From assembly GCA_018401935.1 (NCBI GenBank), contig JAGYJQ010000016.1, positions 1 through 37,605 on the forward strand: a stretch of DNA of 37,605 bases, given 5' to 3'. Position 1 is the first letter of the stretch. Every line of letters starts with the position of its first letter. The notes beneath the pieces were generated by a model. That model worked only from the letters and a program-made list of their open reading frames with translations. It had not been told where the DNA came from and did no database searches. The DNA comes from Balneolaceae bacterium. Its GTDB lineage: Bacteria; Bacteroidota; Rhodothermia; Balneolales; Balneolaceae. Shown one piece after another: positions 8,917 through 17,296 of the stretch. Both the position numbers and the translations under genes were made by a program.

Positions 8917-9927
8917 ATGCCTATTGGTGGCGGCATCCTTCCGGCTTCGGGTAGTAACCAATTCAATGAGTTAACTTACGTTACTCGTCGTGCCTTTATC
9001 CCGAAGTTGGTTGTCCAAATCTACAACTCGACGCCCCTCATGGCGGCGCTGATTGCTAATTCACAAACCGCTTCTGGCGGCGTGTCTTCAGTAACAGTTC
9101 CCGTCCAGGGTTCTCAATTCGTAAACGCCCAGTGGTCTGACTACTCGGGTTCGTTTGCACAACCTTCTGTCCAGCAAGGCGCTTACCAGGCTGAGTTCAA
9201 CCTCAAGTTACTGGTTTCTCCCGTACCGTTCCTCGGTATGGAAGGTGCAGTGCAGCAAGACTACGCAATTATTCCCCTCATCGAGGCTCGCATGAACGAC
9301 GCGACCAACGTGATGATGGAAGCAATGGCGACCTCGCTGTACAACAACACCAGTGACCAGCAGCAGTTTATTGGTCTGCCTGCCGCAATTGACGATGGCA
9401 CAGGAACGGCAACCTACGGAAACATCAACCGTACAACCGAAACCTGGTGGAAGTCCAAGCAGTACGCTGCTGGCTCCGTTAACCCCACCCGTCAAAACGT
9501 CCTTCAGTACATCTCTGGCACCGTGAAAAACGGCGCTGAAGTGCCTACTTTTGGCGTCTGCGGATTTGGTACATGGACACTGTTGGCCCAAGACTATGTG
9601 GGTCAAGAGAACTACATGATTACCCCAGGCGGTGGTTTTGATGGTGATGCGAATGGCCCCCAGGCTGCGTTCCGCGCCCTGATGGTTGCTGGCGTTCCTA
9701 TCTATCCAGACCCATTCTGCCCAGAAGGTACTCTGTACTTCTTAAACAGTAACTACTTGTCGCTCTATATCCATGAACAGGCTTCGTTTGCGTTCACTGG
9801 GTTTGAGTCCACCCTGCCGAACTTCCAGATTGGTTACGTTGGTGCCGTGTTGATGATTGCTGAACTCGTCAATACCAAACCAAAAGCCATGACGAAGATC
9901 ACCGGCTACAACTCAATTAGCCTGTAA
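8917..9927 (+). CDS. major capsid protein
   Basis: A protein of 336 residues with the strongest ribosome site in the region (GGAGG at 8906-8910). It begins MPIGGGILPASGSNQF followed by LTYVTRRAFIPKLVVQIYN, an N-terminal arm typical of major capsid proteins in this phage group. The middle has AQWSDYSGSFAQPSVQQGAY and the C-terminal domain contains VAGVPIYPDPFCPEGTLYFL, both familiar shell-protein features. An HK97-type fold is expected from family knowledge. It follows the scaffold candidate and precedes two small beta-rich proteins. Codon use is clean with no frame damage, as expected for the most highly expressed gene. Confidence 0.85.
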   Translation: MPIGGGILPASGSNQFNELTYVTRRAFIPKLVVQIYNSTPLMAALIANSQTASGGVSSVTVPVQGSQFVNAQWSDYSGSFAQPSVQQGAYQAEFNLKLLVSPVPFLGMEGAVQQDYAIIPLIEARMNDATNVMMEAMATSLYNNTSDQQQFIGLPAAIDDGTGTATYGNINRTTETWWKSKQYAAGSVNPTRQNVLQYISGTVKNGAEVPTFGVCGFGTWTLLAQDYVGQENYMITPGGGFDGDANGPQAAFRALMVAGVPIYPDPFCPEGTLYFLNSNYLSLYIHEQASFAFTGFESTLPNFQIGYVGAVLMIAELVNTKPKAMTKITGYNSISL

Positions 9928-9939
9928 GGAGGATAGATC

Positions 9940-10275
9940 ATGTCTTTAGCGATTAATAAAATCCTCGTTGCCGGTGCCAACGCCAACTCTGACGGTGCTT
10001 ATTTTCAGGCAGAAACTCTTACCGTTCCTCAAAACGACGCTCTTGTTTTGGATGCCGGTGCGTACTACGTTTACCCTACGGCAAACGTTGTGATTCAGGT
10101 TAACAACAACACCAACGGTGCAGCGTTTGCTAACGTGTACGCTGCTAACACTGGTGGCCTGGTCATTGCTGACGGTGTAAACGTGCGCTTAAAAGAGTTT
10201 GGCAATGTGGCTAACGTCAACGTCTCGGTTGTCACCGTCAATGGTGGCGAGGCTGCACCATTAACTTACGCATAA
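9940..10275 (+). CDS. head decoration or fibre-like small structural protein
   Basis: A protein of 111 residues rich in Ala, Asn, Val and Gly, probably all beta (VVIQVNNNTNGAAFANVYA, VNVRLKEFGNVANVNVSVV). Charged residues are few. A strong ribosome site, AAGGAGG, precedes it. The position right after the major capsid gene suggests a capsid decoration or head-fibre protein. The next gene has similar composition and may be a paralogue. No family is recognised with certainty. Confidence 0.6.
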   Translation: MSLAINKILVAGANANSDGAYFQAETLTVPQNDALVLDAGAYYVYPTANVVIQVNNNTNGAAFANVYAANTGGLVIADGVNVRLKEFGNVANVNVSVVTVNGGEAAPLTYA

Positions 10276-10284
10276 GGAGGGACT

Positions 10285-10686
10285 ATGGACGCAAATGCCG
10301 TAGGACGTTCCTTCCCCGATGCGTTTGGTAACTATCGCCTTGCAGAGCAGACGGGTGTAAGCCTCAATGCTACAGGCGATGCTACTACGCTGGTGGCGCA
10401 AGCAGCGACTAAGTACATTGTGCGTCGTATTAGTCTGTCGAATTTCAGTGGCAATGCTGCTGCTGCTAACGTTGGCGTCTTCACGTCTGCCAGCGCAGGC
10501 GGCACTGCCATTGCCGCAGATCAAACGACCAGTGGCGCTACAGGCGTCACTAAGTTTGTTGATCTGACTCTGGCTTCGGCTGCTAATACTGATGTTCAAA
10601 CTGCCCGAGTGTTGTACGTTAACGTTTCTGCAAATGCCGCCGTTACTTGTGACGTGGCACTTTATGGAGATATTGTCTCGCTATGA
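10285..10686 (+). CDS. small beta-rich structural protein
   Basis: A protein of 133 residues starting MDANAVGRSFPDAFGNYRLA, then alternating hydrophobic and Ser/Thr/Ala stretches (KYIVRRISLSNFSGNAAAA, VLYVNVSANAAVTCDVALYG). A beta-sandwich is likely. It has the ribosome site AAGGAGG, is the second gene after the major capsid protein, and overlaps the next start by 4 bases (ATGA). A head decoration or head-fibre role is inferred from place and composition only. Confidence 0.58.
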   Translation: MDANAVGRSFPDAFGNYRLAEQTGVSLNATGDATTLVAQAATKYIVRRISLSNFSGNAAAANVGVFTSASAGGTAIAADQTTSGATGVTKFVDLTLASAANTDVQTARVLYVNVSANAAVTCDVALYGDIVSL

Positions 10687-11027
10687 CTACTTTGTTTGTT
10701 TGCAACAAAGGGGATGAAACCCTTTCCGACTCTTTCAACGGTCAGTCCTATGTCTTTTCTAAAGACAAAGAGGTTGAACTTCCTGAGATTGCAGCCAAGC
10801 ATATTTTTGGTTATGGCGATGACAATAAAGAACCGTACTTTGTAAGGCTCGGCTGGATGAAGATGAACACAGACTTTCCTCTCGCAATGGATCGTTTGAG
10901 TAAGTTTGTTTTTAGCCGAGAGTCTTCCAAACCTGTCCACGTGTCAGCCCCCGTGGTGGAACGAGTAGCCGCACCCATGCCTAAAGCACGGGTTGCGGCG
11001 AAAGGGCCATCCTTAAGCAATGAATAA
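10683..11027 (+). CDS. hypothetical structural-region protein
   Basis: A protein of 114 residues. The N-terminus (MTTLFVCNKGDETLSDSFNG, then YVFSKDKEVELPEIAAKHIFG) looks like a compact beta domain. The C-terminal 35 residues are Ala/Pro/Lys-rich and probably flexible (VERVAAPMPKARVAAKG). It lies between the small head proteins and the head-tail adaptor and overlaps the previous gene by 4 bases. I recognise no family. A minor head or head-completion role is plausible by position only. Confidence 0.55.
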   Translation: MTTLFVCNKGDETLSDSFNGQSYVFSKDKEVELPEIAAKHIFGYGDDNKEPYFVRLGWMKMNTDFPLAMDRLSKFVFSRESSKPVHVSAPVVERVAAPMPKARVAAKGPSLSNE

Positions 11028-11029
11028 AA

Positions 11030-11668
11030 ATGGCAACAACGCTATCGGGTTACATTACAGAAACCCGTCGATTGCTGCATGACGTTAACGCAAATTTTTG
11101 GACCAATGCTGAGTTAACTGACTACATCAATGACGGACGAAATCACCTAGTGCAAGACACTGGGTGTAATCGTATTCTTCAGTCTCATACCGTGCCTGCC
11201 ACGTTAGAAACAATTGACTTCATTGATCTGCCAGAGGGCGTTAACACCATTGACGTGCTAACGGTCAACCTGTTTTACGGCAACTCTCGCGTGCCTTTGT
11301 ACTACATGCCCTGGACTAACTTTAATGCCCAGTTGCGCTACTACCAAAATTACGATGGTCGTCCTATTGCGTTTTCTTTGTATGGGCCTAAGAAAATTTT
11401 TATTGGCCCGAAGCCCGATCAGGCTTACGTAATGGAGTTCGACACTGTGGTGCTTAAGCCACCGCTAACAGATGCCAGCCCAGATGAAACGCTGCCCACT
11501 CCGTTTACCGAGTCGGTGCCTTTCTATGCGGCTTACATTGCCAAGTACCAAGAGCAGTCCTATGGTGAGGCTGAGATATTCAAACAGGAATATCAGAAGC
11601 ACGTCATGCAGGCGCTGAACACAACCTTTACCCGAAGACTGCCTACACCATACATTTCGGGGTACTGA
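11030..11668 (+). CDS. head-tail adaptor (connector) protein
   Basis: A protein of 212 residues. The start TLSGYITETRRLLHD followed by NFWTNAELTDYINDGRNHLV is the helical N-terminus common to phage adaptor proteins, which bind under the portal ring. The middle has short beta segments (IDVLTVNLFYGNSRVPLYYM) and a PKKIFIGPKPDQAYVMEFD strand pair, and the end is helical (AYIAKYQEQSYGEAEIFKQE). This arrangement matches adaptor proteins of podovirus-like phages. It lies between the head genes and the nozzle-like protein. The ribosome site is weak and the start is only 2 bases behind the previous stop, so it is probably coupled. Confidence 0.7.
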   Translation: MATTLSGYITETRRLLHDVNANFWTNAELTDYINDGRNHLVQDTGCNRILQSHTVPATLETIDFIDLPEGVNTIDVLTVNLFYGNSRVPLYYMPWTNFNAQLRYYQNYDGRPIAFSLYGPKKIFIGPKPDQAYVMEFDTVVLKPPLTDASPDETLPTPFTESVPFYAAYIAKYQEQSYGEAEIFKQEYQKHVMQALNTTFTRRLPTPYISGY

Positions 11669-11669
11669 C

Positions 11670-13400
11670 ATGGCTGCTGTTGAGCAAAAAAAACAATATG
11701 CCGTCGTCAAGGACTTCAAGGGTGTAAACACCAAAAACAACCGCACCGTTATTGAAAACGGTGAGTTTGGCTGGCTAGAAAACGCCATGCCGATTGGCTT
11801 TGGCAACCTGCGCATTATTGAGGGTAACGAGTTAGTCAACGCAACGGCTTTTACCGCTAACGTGACCTACATGGGGTCCGTCAACATTCAGAATAACGAG
11901 TTCGTCTTGGGCTTTCAAGACGATGGCTCTGCTCAGTTTGTCAATCTAACGGCAAACACCAAAGGAAACATTGCGGCAGCAGGCACGTTTTCAAACGCAA
12001 ACGTAATGATTACGCAGTGGAAGAACGAACGCGCTCTCATCATTGACCCCAACAACGGGTACAAAACGTGGGACGGTACTGATTTGCACGACATTGGTTC
12101 TGTTAACAACGTCACCATTACTGCTGGTGGCTCTGGGTATACAGGTGCCAATAACGTCGTGTCCTTCGGTACTCCCAATCAGTCCAATGGAATACAGGCC
12201 ACTGGTGAGGTTGTTGTAGTAGCAAATGCGGTATCTGAGATTATCGTTACGGAGGCTGGCACGGGTTACACCAGCGCCCCCACTGTGACCATAACGGGAG
12301 ACGGCACAAACGCTACTGCAACATGCACGATCCTGGATCAAAACGGCATAGACGTTGCCACTTTTTCTGGGCGCACTTGGATTGCTTCAGATCGAACCGT
12401 GTTTTACACGTCTGCTGATACGTTTAACAACTTTGTTGGCGTTGATGCTGGCTTTTTAACTATCTCAGACTCCACTCTTCGTACCGACATTACGAGGATT
12501 CTGTCAGCCAATAACTTTTTGTACGTTTTTGGTGAAGACTCGATCAACGTGTTTTCGGACGTAAGGGTAGACTCTGTAACCGGCGTCACACTGTTTACCA
12601 ACACCAACGTCTCGGCGTCGGTGGGTTCTAACCTCAAACACGCCATCTTTCCGTACTTCCGGTCTATTTTGTTTATGAACGAGTACGGGGTCTACGCCCT
12701 AGTGGGTGCTACCACGACCAAGATCAGTGACCCGCTGGATGGCGTTTTCCCGCTGATTGACTTTGCAGAGCCTATTTCTGCTGGACAGTGCCTCATTAAC
12801 AATATTCTGTGCGCGGTGTTCAACTTCAAGTACAACGATGAAGGCACGGACCGCTTTATTCAGGCTGCGTTTTTTGAGCGTAAGTGGTTTTTCACTAATC
12901 AACTTACAAACGCATACTTTGTTGTACCTGCTGTACAAAGTGGTTTTCTTAACCTTTATGGCAGCACTGGCAACGATCTGTTTCAGTTTTATGAAGACAG
13001 CGACAATGCTGTAGAGGTTGAAATCATTACCGCTTTGTTACCTATGGGTGACCCAATTCGGGATAAACAGGCGTTGAAGTTTGGCATTGAGGCAACTTTG
13101 GGCAATGTTCCAATTTTGCTGACTGCCTTTGTGGACTCGGAGTCGCAGCAATCGCCTGCCATTGACTTTGCCAACTGCATCTTTTGGGTCAACAATTCAT
13201 TGCAAAACATTGACTGGACCAACTCTTCGTCACAGGTCATTGGCTGGCTGGCGGGGATTAGCCCAGGAGCAGGGTATTTCTTGTACAAGTCAGATGCCAA
13301 GATGTATGGAAAATATCTTGGATTGACTATCACAAGTGAAGCAACCCCATTTACAATAAATGGGTTCCAATTTGAACATGAACTGAGAGCGAGGTTCTAA
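11670..13400 (+). CDS. tail tube/nozzle-like structural protein
   Basis: A protein of 576 residues, nearly all beta, starting with VVKDFKGVNTKNNRTVIENG followed by EFGWLENAMP. This opening is typical of phage tail proteins that form the distal nozzle of short tails. Repeated Gly/Thr motifs (GGSGYTGANNVVSFG and GTGYTSAPTVTITGDGTNA) mark an inserted Ig-like pair at about residues 150-225. The rest (YFRSILFMNEYGVYALVG, LTNAYFVVPAVQSGFLNLYG) has the spacing of beta-propeller blades. It is one base from the adaptor and just before the fibre. Absence of a tape-measure gene nearby supports a short tail. The exact protein name is inferred from order and fold. Confidence 0.65.
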   Translation: MAAVEQKKQYAVVKDFKGVNTKNNRTVIENGEFGWLENAMPIGFGNLRIIEGNELVNATAFTANVTYMGSVNIQNNEFVLGFQDDGSAQFVNLTANTKGNIAAAGTFSNANVMITQWKNERALIIDPNNGYKTWDGTDLHDIGSVNNVTITAGGSGYTGANNVVSFGTPNQSNGIQATGEVVVVANAVSEIIVTEAGTGYTSAPTVTITGDGTNATATCTILDQNGIDVATFSGRTWIASDRTVFYTSADTFNNFVGVDAGFLTISDSTLRTDITRILSANNFLYVFGEDSINVFSDVRVDSVTGVTLFTNTNVSASVGSNLKHAIFPYFRSILFMNEYGVYALVGATTTKISDPLDGVFPLIDFAEPISAGQCLINNILCAVFNFKYNDEGTDRFIQAAFFERKWFFTNQLTNAYFVVPAVQSGFLNLYGSTGNDLFQFYEDSDNAVEVEIITALLPMGDPIRDKQALKFGIEATLGNVPILLTAFVDSESQQSPAIDFANCIFWVNNSLQNIDWTNSSSQVIGWLAGISPGAGYFLYKSDAKMYGKYLGLTITSEATPFTINGFQFEHELRARF

Positions 13401-13402
13401 TT

Positions 13403-13618
13403 ATGGCACTCCCTATTTCCATACCCAATACGTTTGCAAACGCAAACGCAGCGATACCTTTATCGCAACTTGACAACAACTTTACCACCGTTTCGGATGC
13501 GATCAACGGGATCGGCAACGGTGCAGAGTCCCTAGCCAACGTGAGCATCACGGGTGGGGTAGCAGCCAATGTGCTGCTGCAAAACCGCAATCGAGAGTTT
13601 GTGACCATTGAGGGCTAA
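13403..13618 (+). CDS. tail fibre protein, N-terminal fragment (frameshifted)
   Basis: First 71 residues of a fibre gene whose frame is broken several times before its real stop at 14651. It starts MALPISIPNTFANANAAIPL followed by SQLDNNFTTVSDAINGIGNG, the N-terminal attachment segment that phage fibres use to dock on the tail. The stop at 13616-13618 results from one missing G (GAGGGCTAAC should read on as GAGGGGGCTAAC). The next fragment at 13608 continues the protein. The ribosome site is GAGG just behind the nozzle gene. Confidence 0.7.
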   Translation: MALPISIPNTFANANAAIPLSQLDNNFTTVSDAINGIGNGAESLANVSITGGVAANVLLQNRNREFVTIEG

Positions 13619-13949
13619 CGGCGCAGCCAACACGATTGACTATGACGTGAACACGCAACAAGTGCTTCTGTACCAGGGCAATGCCACTGCGAACGTTACG
13701 CTCAACCTTCGCGGCAACTCCTCGGTTACGCTTAACAACGTCATGGAAGTCAACTCAGCGGTCACTGTGGCCTTTGGCATGGTAAGCAACGCAAGTGCCT
13801 TCTACGTTAGCCAGGTGCAAATTGATGGCGCTAACGTAACTCCGAAGTGGCAAGGTGGTGCGCCTACGGTGGCACGGCTAACAGCACTGGAGAAAAACTG
13901 CCCTTTCACGCTGTGGACCATCACCATACCGATTCGCCCCAAACGTTGA
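13608..13949 (+). CDS. tail fibre protein, second fragment (frameshifted)
   Basis: Continuation of the fibre gene in the neighbouring frame: ANGAANTIDYDVNTQQVLLY, then LRGNSSVTLNNVMEVNSAV and DGANVTPKWQGGAP. This stretch is a conserved beta module of phage fibres that usually ends in a WQGG segment. After WQGGAP a base is missing near 13869, and the sense continues in another frame as GGTANSTGE. The end of this open frame (ALEKNCPFTLWTITIPIRPKR) is partly out of frame. The start codon assigned here is formal; the piece has no independent ribosome site. Confidence 0.6.
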   Translation: MRANGAANTIDYDVNTQQVLLYQGNATANVTLNLRGNSSVTLNNVMEVNSAVTVAFGMVSNASAFYVSQVQIDGANVTPKWQGGAPTVARLTALEKNCPFTLWTITIPIRPKR

Positions 13950-14651
13950 CTGCGTCTGCCGTGGAAGCCTTACACCGCACTTTTCTTGGCTCCTGTAACT
14001 TCAACCGATTGTACCGATGGGTGTGGCTTGACAAGGGTGCCAGGGTTCATGCACAACATATTTACGTTATCCCATAGCAATTGTGCTCCTGGAAGCACTA
14101 AAGCACTATGGCGATCTTTTACAAGCGTGCGTTGCATTGTCCTGCAACGCGGTTTTCCGTTACAACGAACAGCACAACTCGTGATCTGCTGGAAAACTGG
14201 CTGGTGGGTGGATTTGCTTCAACACTTACAGACGTGGTGGTGGACTGAAGGTGGAATGCAACACAATTGCTGTCGGTGTGGTGTTGGTGGCGCTACCGTG
14301 GACGGACGGGCAGTCTTGGAGCAGAAAGCAGCATAATGATTGTTGAGTACGACATAATTTCTTTATGCTCACAGTCGGTGGGGGGTACTGTGGTGTTGGT
14401 GGACTAACGCAGGCCAATGGTGTCAACGGTAGTAAGCAAACACCATTCGAGCAGTTACATCCGTTCCATTGAGCGGCATTGCGGATTTCATCAGGTGGAG
14501 GCTTCTGCGGGGGCGCATACCGTGCATCTGGAACCACTACCTAGAGAGAGTGGAAGCGGTGCTGGTGGAGCACGTAACACCAAGACCTAATGACGGAAAC
14601 ATGTACATTTGGAATGAAGAAACAACCTCTTGGATTGAAATAACAGAATGA
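13950..14651 (+). pseudogene. tail fibre protein, shattered C-terminal part
   Basis: No frame stays open for long, yet fibre-like pieces can be read in all three frames: DSPQTLTASAVEA (13927 on), APVTSTDCTDGCG (13989 on), a Gly-rich VGGG stretch near 14370, and a clean C-terminus PRPNDGNMYIWNEETTSWIE ending at 14651. That C-terminus overlaps the next gene in ATGA fashion, as its real stop should. The repaired fibre would be about 420 residues. The many breaks, each needing about one added base, point to uncorrected deletions in a GGT-rich, low-complexity segment. True decay is possible but unlikely for a fibre. Confidence 0.6.
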
Positions 14652-15346
14652 GCAAAACTAAAAGAATCTGCAAAGCGGCGGAGCAGGTTAAAGAGGTTGT
14701 GCAAAGCGCACAACTTAATGTTGCGTATCACTTTCCTTGTCCAATTTATTTGATTGAACGACCTGATTTTTTAGAAAAAGTATCTAAAGTTTCGGAAGAG
14801 TCGTTAGAAAGACGACGTAAAGAACGCCAATTGGATGACATATATCCAATGATAATGAGCGACAACTACTTTGCCGATCAACGCATTGTTCAATTCACAG
14901 AGTTTGTTGGTGCAACCGCATGGAACATTCTTAACGAGCAGGGCTATTTTATGCAGGACAAAGTGGTGCAGTTTACTGAAATGTGGACTCAAGAACATTA
15001 CAAACAATCCTCAATGGAACAGCACACACACGGGTATGGTTCGCAAATTGTAGGATTTTATTTTCTTGAAGTTCCAGAAAATTCTTCTCGTTTAGTGTTT
15101 CACGACCCTCGCATAGGAAAATCATTAATTGATCTTCCAGAGGCAGATAGTATTCAAGCAACAGTTGCAAGTAAGATGATTAATTTTGAACCAAAACCGG
15201 GTTTGTTAATTTTTTCAAATGCTTGGTTAGCACACTCGTTTACTCGGCACGCTTCGGACAGGCCAATTAAATTTGTGCATTTTAATTTTAATGTAAATTT
15301 AGCGCAAAATGTTTTGTCTCCTGCGCCTGCCGCCGAAATTATATGA
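14648..15346 (+). CDS. 2-oxoglutarate/Fe(II)-dependent oxygenase
   Basis: A protein of 232 residues related to the phage-encoded 2OG-Fe(II) oxygenase family (PF13759 type). The iron-binding part is HTHGYGSQIVGFYFLEVP (His126, His128), followed by LVFHDPR. The second half has GLLIFSNAWLAHSFTRH (His196) and a late Arg205 in SDRPIKFVHFNF that should hold 2-oxoglutarate. The fold normally hydroxylates an amino-acid side chain or similar target. It is coupled by ATGA to the fibre gene, which makes a virion or fibre protein a reasonable, unproven, substrate. The base composition is more AT-rich than its neighbours, which may indicate separate acquisition. Confidence 0.75.
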   Translation: MSKTKRICKAAEQVKEVVQSAQLNVAYHFPCPIYLIERPDFLEKVSKVSEESLERRRKERQLDDIYPMIMSDNYFADQRIVQFTEFVGATAWNILNEQGYFMQDKVVQFTEMWTQEHYKQSSMEQHTHGYGSQIVGFYFLEVPENSSRLVFHDPRIGKSLIDLPEADSIQATVASKMINFEPKPGLLIFSNAWLAHSFTRHASDRPIKFVHFNFNVNLAQNVLSPAPAAEII

Positions 15347-15627
15347 ATAACTATGCTATCCGTTTTAACAAAACCCGTGGGCAACCTGGTCGTGGAACTA
15401 TAGATCACGCATGGCGAGTGTTTGAAAACGGCAAAGAATATTTGTTTAAAAATTTAAAAATTACTGTTCCAATTAAAAGCGAAAAAGATGTTAACGGCGT
15501 GGACTACAACATCGTGTGCGAAGGTTTTTTAAACATTGATCGTGCTACGTCAACAGCAACTATTATGGCTGAACAAACTGCGTTGTCTAATTTAACCGTT
15601 AAAAATAACGTAGCGCATACAATGTAA
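15343..15627 (+). CDS. conserved hypothetical protein linked to the oxygenase
   Basis: A protein of 94 residues beginning MNNYAIRFNKTRGQPGRGTI, followed by WRVFENGKEYLFKNLKITV and DYNIVCEGFLNIDRATSTA. It is mostly beta with several conserved aromatic positions, and it shares the AT-rich codon use of the oxygenase that it overlaps by 4 bases. I recall similar small proteins beside phage oxygenases but know no function. The pairing and the matched composition suggest that the two genes travel together. Confidence 0.6.
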   Translation: MNNYAIRFNKTRGQPGRGTIDHAWRVFENGKEYLFKNLKITVPIKSEKDVNGVDYNIVCEGFLNIDRATSTATIMAEQTALSNLTVKNNVAHTM

Positions 15628-15639
15628 TGGAGATTAAAA

Positions 15640-15984
15640 ATGGGTCTTAACGCTTTTACCGTACTTGGCAACACTGCCAAAATGACTGCGGCTGTTACGC
15701 CGCCCACGCCCATCCAAGTTGCTTCAACAACCCTAGGTGGCAATCAGTACCGGATCATTAACTTGTCCACCACGACGGCGTGTTTTCTGTCTTATGCTCA
15801 AACGGCTGCGGCAGCAACCGCAAACTGCGTGATTCCAACAGGTGATGGCGCAAACGCCAAGAACTGCATACCCATCCTGCCAAACACGGATGAAATCTTA
15901 TCGTTTGTTCCAAATGGATTTTTTACTGCCATAACTTCCACTGGAACAGCAGACATTTTTATTACCCCAGGCGATGGCCTTTGA
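15640..15984 (+). CDS. small beta-rich structural protein (paralogue of 27597-27944)
   Basis: A protein of 114 residues, Ala/Thr-rich and probably all beta, ending ADIFITPGDGL. The protein at 27597 ends AKLFITPGEGF and has the same length and the same order of segments: a short N-terminal strand, a Q(Y)-containing strand, a central FLSYAQ or FVAYGE strand, and an IIS or ITS strand before the FITPG end. They look like paralogues. A minor virion protein or fibre accessory is likely from position. GGAG lies upstream of the ATG. Confidence 0.6.
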   Translation: MGLNAFTVLGNTAKMTAAVTPPTPIQVASTTLGGNQYRIINLSTTTACFLSYAQTAAAATANCVIPTGDGANAKNCIPILPNTDEILSFVPNGFFTAITSTGTADIFITPGDGL

Positions 15985-15994
15985 GGAGTAAACC

Positions 15995-17059
15995 ATGCTA
16001 AAAGTAGCGGGTGGTAGTGGGGGAGCAGCAGGTGCGGTTAATTATCAAGGCACATGGAACGCCTCTACAAACACGCCTACTCTTACTTCTAGCGTGGGTA
16101 CAAAAGGTGAGTATTACGTCGTTTCCGTATCAGGCAGCACAAACCTAAACGGCATTACCGACTGGGTAGCCGGTGACTGGGCCATCTTTAATGGCACGGC
16201 CTGGGAAAAGGTAGATAACACTGAGTCTGTAATTAGCGTTAATGGGCAGCAAGGCGTAGTTGTTCTTACGCCTGGTGACATAGGCGCTGCTGCAAACACG
16301 GTTGAAATCATCGCTGGAACCGGGCTTACAGGCGGCGGGAACCTATCTGCCAACGTCAGCATAGCCTTGGCTAACACGACTGTTACGCCTGCTACGTATG
16401 GTGGTGGCTCTAATGCTGCCGAGGTCACGATAGACGCTCAAGGGCGCGTTACGGCGGCTGCTAACGTGGCAATCCCGCAAGGCACTGTAACCAACATTGC
16501 TACGGGCACCGGCCTTGATGGTGGACCAATTACTGGTACGGGCACCATTTCCCTGGCTAACACCACGGTTGCAGCAGGCACTTATGGCTCTGGCAGTCTT
16601 GTGCCTCAGATTGTCATTGATGCGCAGGGGCGTATTACTAGCGCCTCCAACGTTGCGGTTACTGGTGCGTCTACCGTTGTAACCAACGTGGTGACCATAT
16701 CAACTGGTGACGCAGTTATTTGGCAAAACAATGCGCCTGCCACGATTACGTGGGAAAACAACACGCCAGCAACCATTGATTGGCTAAACAACATTTTTCC
16801 AATTACAGCAAACAACGCAACAATTCTTGTCGATTGTGCAGCCGAGCCTTTGTTTACCCTATTGCCTGGAGCCGCTACCGTGTCTGGGCAGCAGTACAAG
16901 GTCAAGAAGATTGACTCGTCGGCAAACGCTGCCACGATTACAACTACGTCTTCACAGACCATTGATGGTTCGTTGACCTACGTATTGGCAACCCAATACA
17001 AAAGCGCCACCGTTCAGTCTGACGGCTCGAATTGGTGGGTTACTGCCGAAGTAGACTAG
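15995..17059 (+). CDS. tail fibre/adhesin protein with tandem beta repeats
   Basis: A protein of 354 residues. Residues 15-75 form a head domain (YQGTWNASTNTPTLTSSVG, WVAGDWAIFNGTAWEKVD). Next is SVNGQQGVVVLTPGDIGAA, a motif typical of phage fibres. Two tandem repeats follow at about 108-160 and 171-222, each with GTGL, LANTTV, TYG and IDAQGRVT or IDAQGRIT. Then comes a short triple repeat of W-x-NN-x-PATI (about 240-267) and a C-terminal beta region. Trimeric fibres have this make-up. It has the ribosome site GAGGAG and is intact, unlike the fibre at 13403. It is probably a second receptor-binding or fibre-tip protein. Confidence 0.75.
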   Translation: MLKVAGGSGGAAGAVNYQGTWNASTNTPTLTSSVGTKGEYYVVSVSGSTNLNGITDWVAGDWAIFNGTAWEKVDNTESVISVNGQQGVVVLTPGDIGAAANTVEIIAGTGLTGGGNLSANVSIALANTTVTPATYGGGSNAAEVTIDAQGRVTAAANVAIPQGTVTNIATGTGLDGGPITGTGTISLANTTVAAGTYGSGSLVPQIVIDAQGRITSASNVAVTGASTVVTNVVTISTGDAVIWQNNAPATITWENNTPATIDWLNNIFPITANNATILVDCAAEPLFTLLPGAATVSGQQYKVKKIDSSANAATITTTSSQTIDGSLTYVLATQYKSATVQSDGSNWWVTAEVD

Positions 17060-17068
17060 GAGACGGTT

Positions 17069-17296
17069 TTGGAATTAGAGGCTCAATGGTTGGTCAACGT
17101 TGGATTCAGTGCGGCTGGTGCCTTTGGCATGTGGATTGTCAACCGGCTAACAACTTCTGTGCAGAAGATTGAGGATGACATTAAGGAGTTTCCATTGCGC
17201 TACGTTGCCAAGGATGACTACCGCACTGACATTGCTGAAATCAAGACCATGCTGCATGACATTTACAAGGAACTGAGGAATAAGGCTGACAAATGA
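17069..17296 (+). CDS. small membrane protein with coiled coil (TTG start)
   Basis: A protein of 75 residues. Residues 7-25 (WLVNVGFSAAGAFGMWIVN) form one transmembrane helix and residues 30-72 a charged coiled coil (VQKIEDDIKEFP, IAEIKTMLHDIYKELRNK). The start is TTG at 17069, supported by AGGAGA at 17058-17063; no in-frame ATG exists near it. One-TM plus coiled-coil proteins of this size in phages are often lysis-associated. I cannot tell whether this is a holin-like, spanin-like or virion membrane anchor. It overlaps the next gene by 4 bases. Confidence 0.6.
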   Translation: MELEAQWLVNVGFSAAGAFGMWIVNRLTTSVQKIEDDIKEFPLRYVAKDDYRTDIAEIKTMLHDIYKELRNKADK

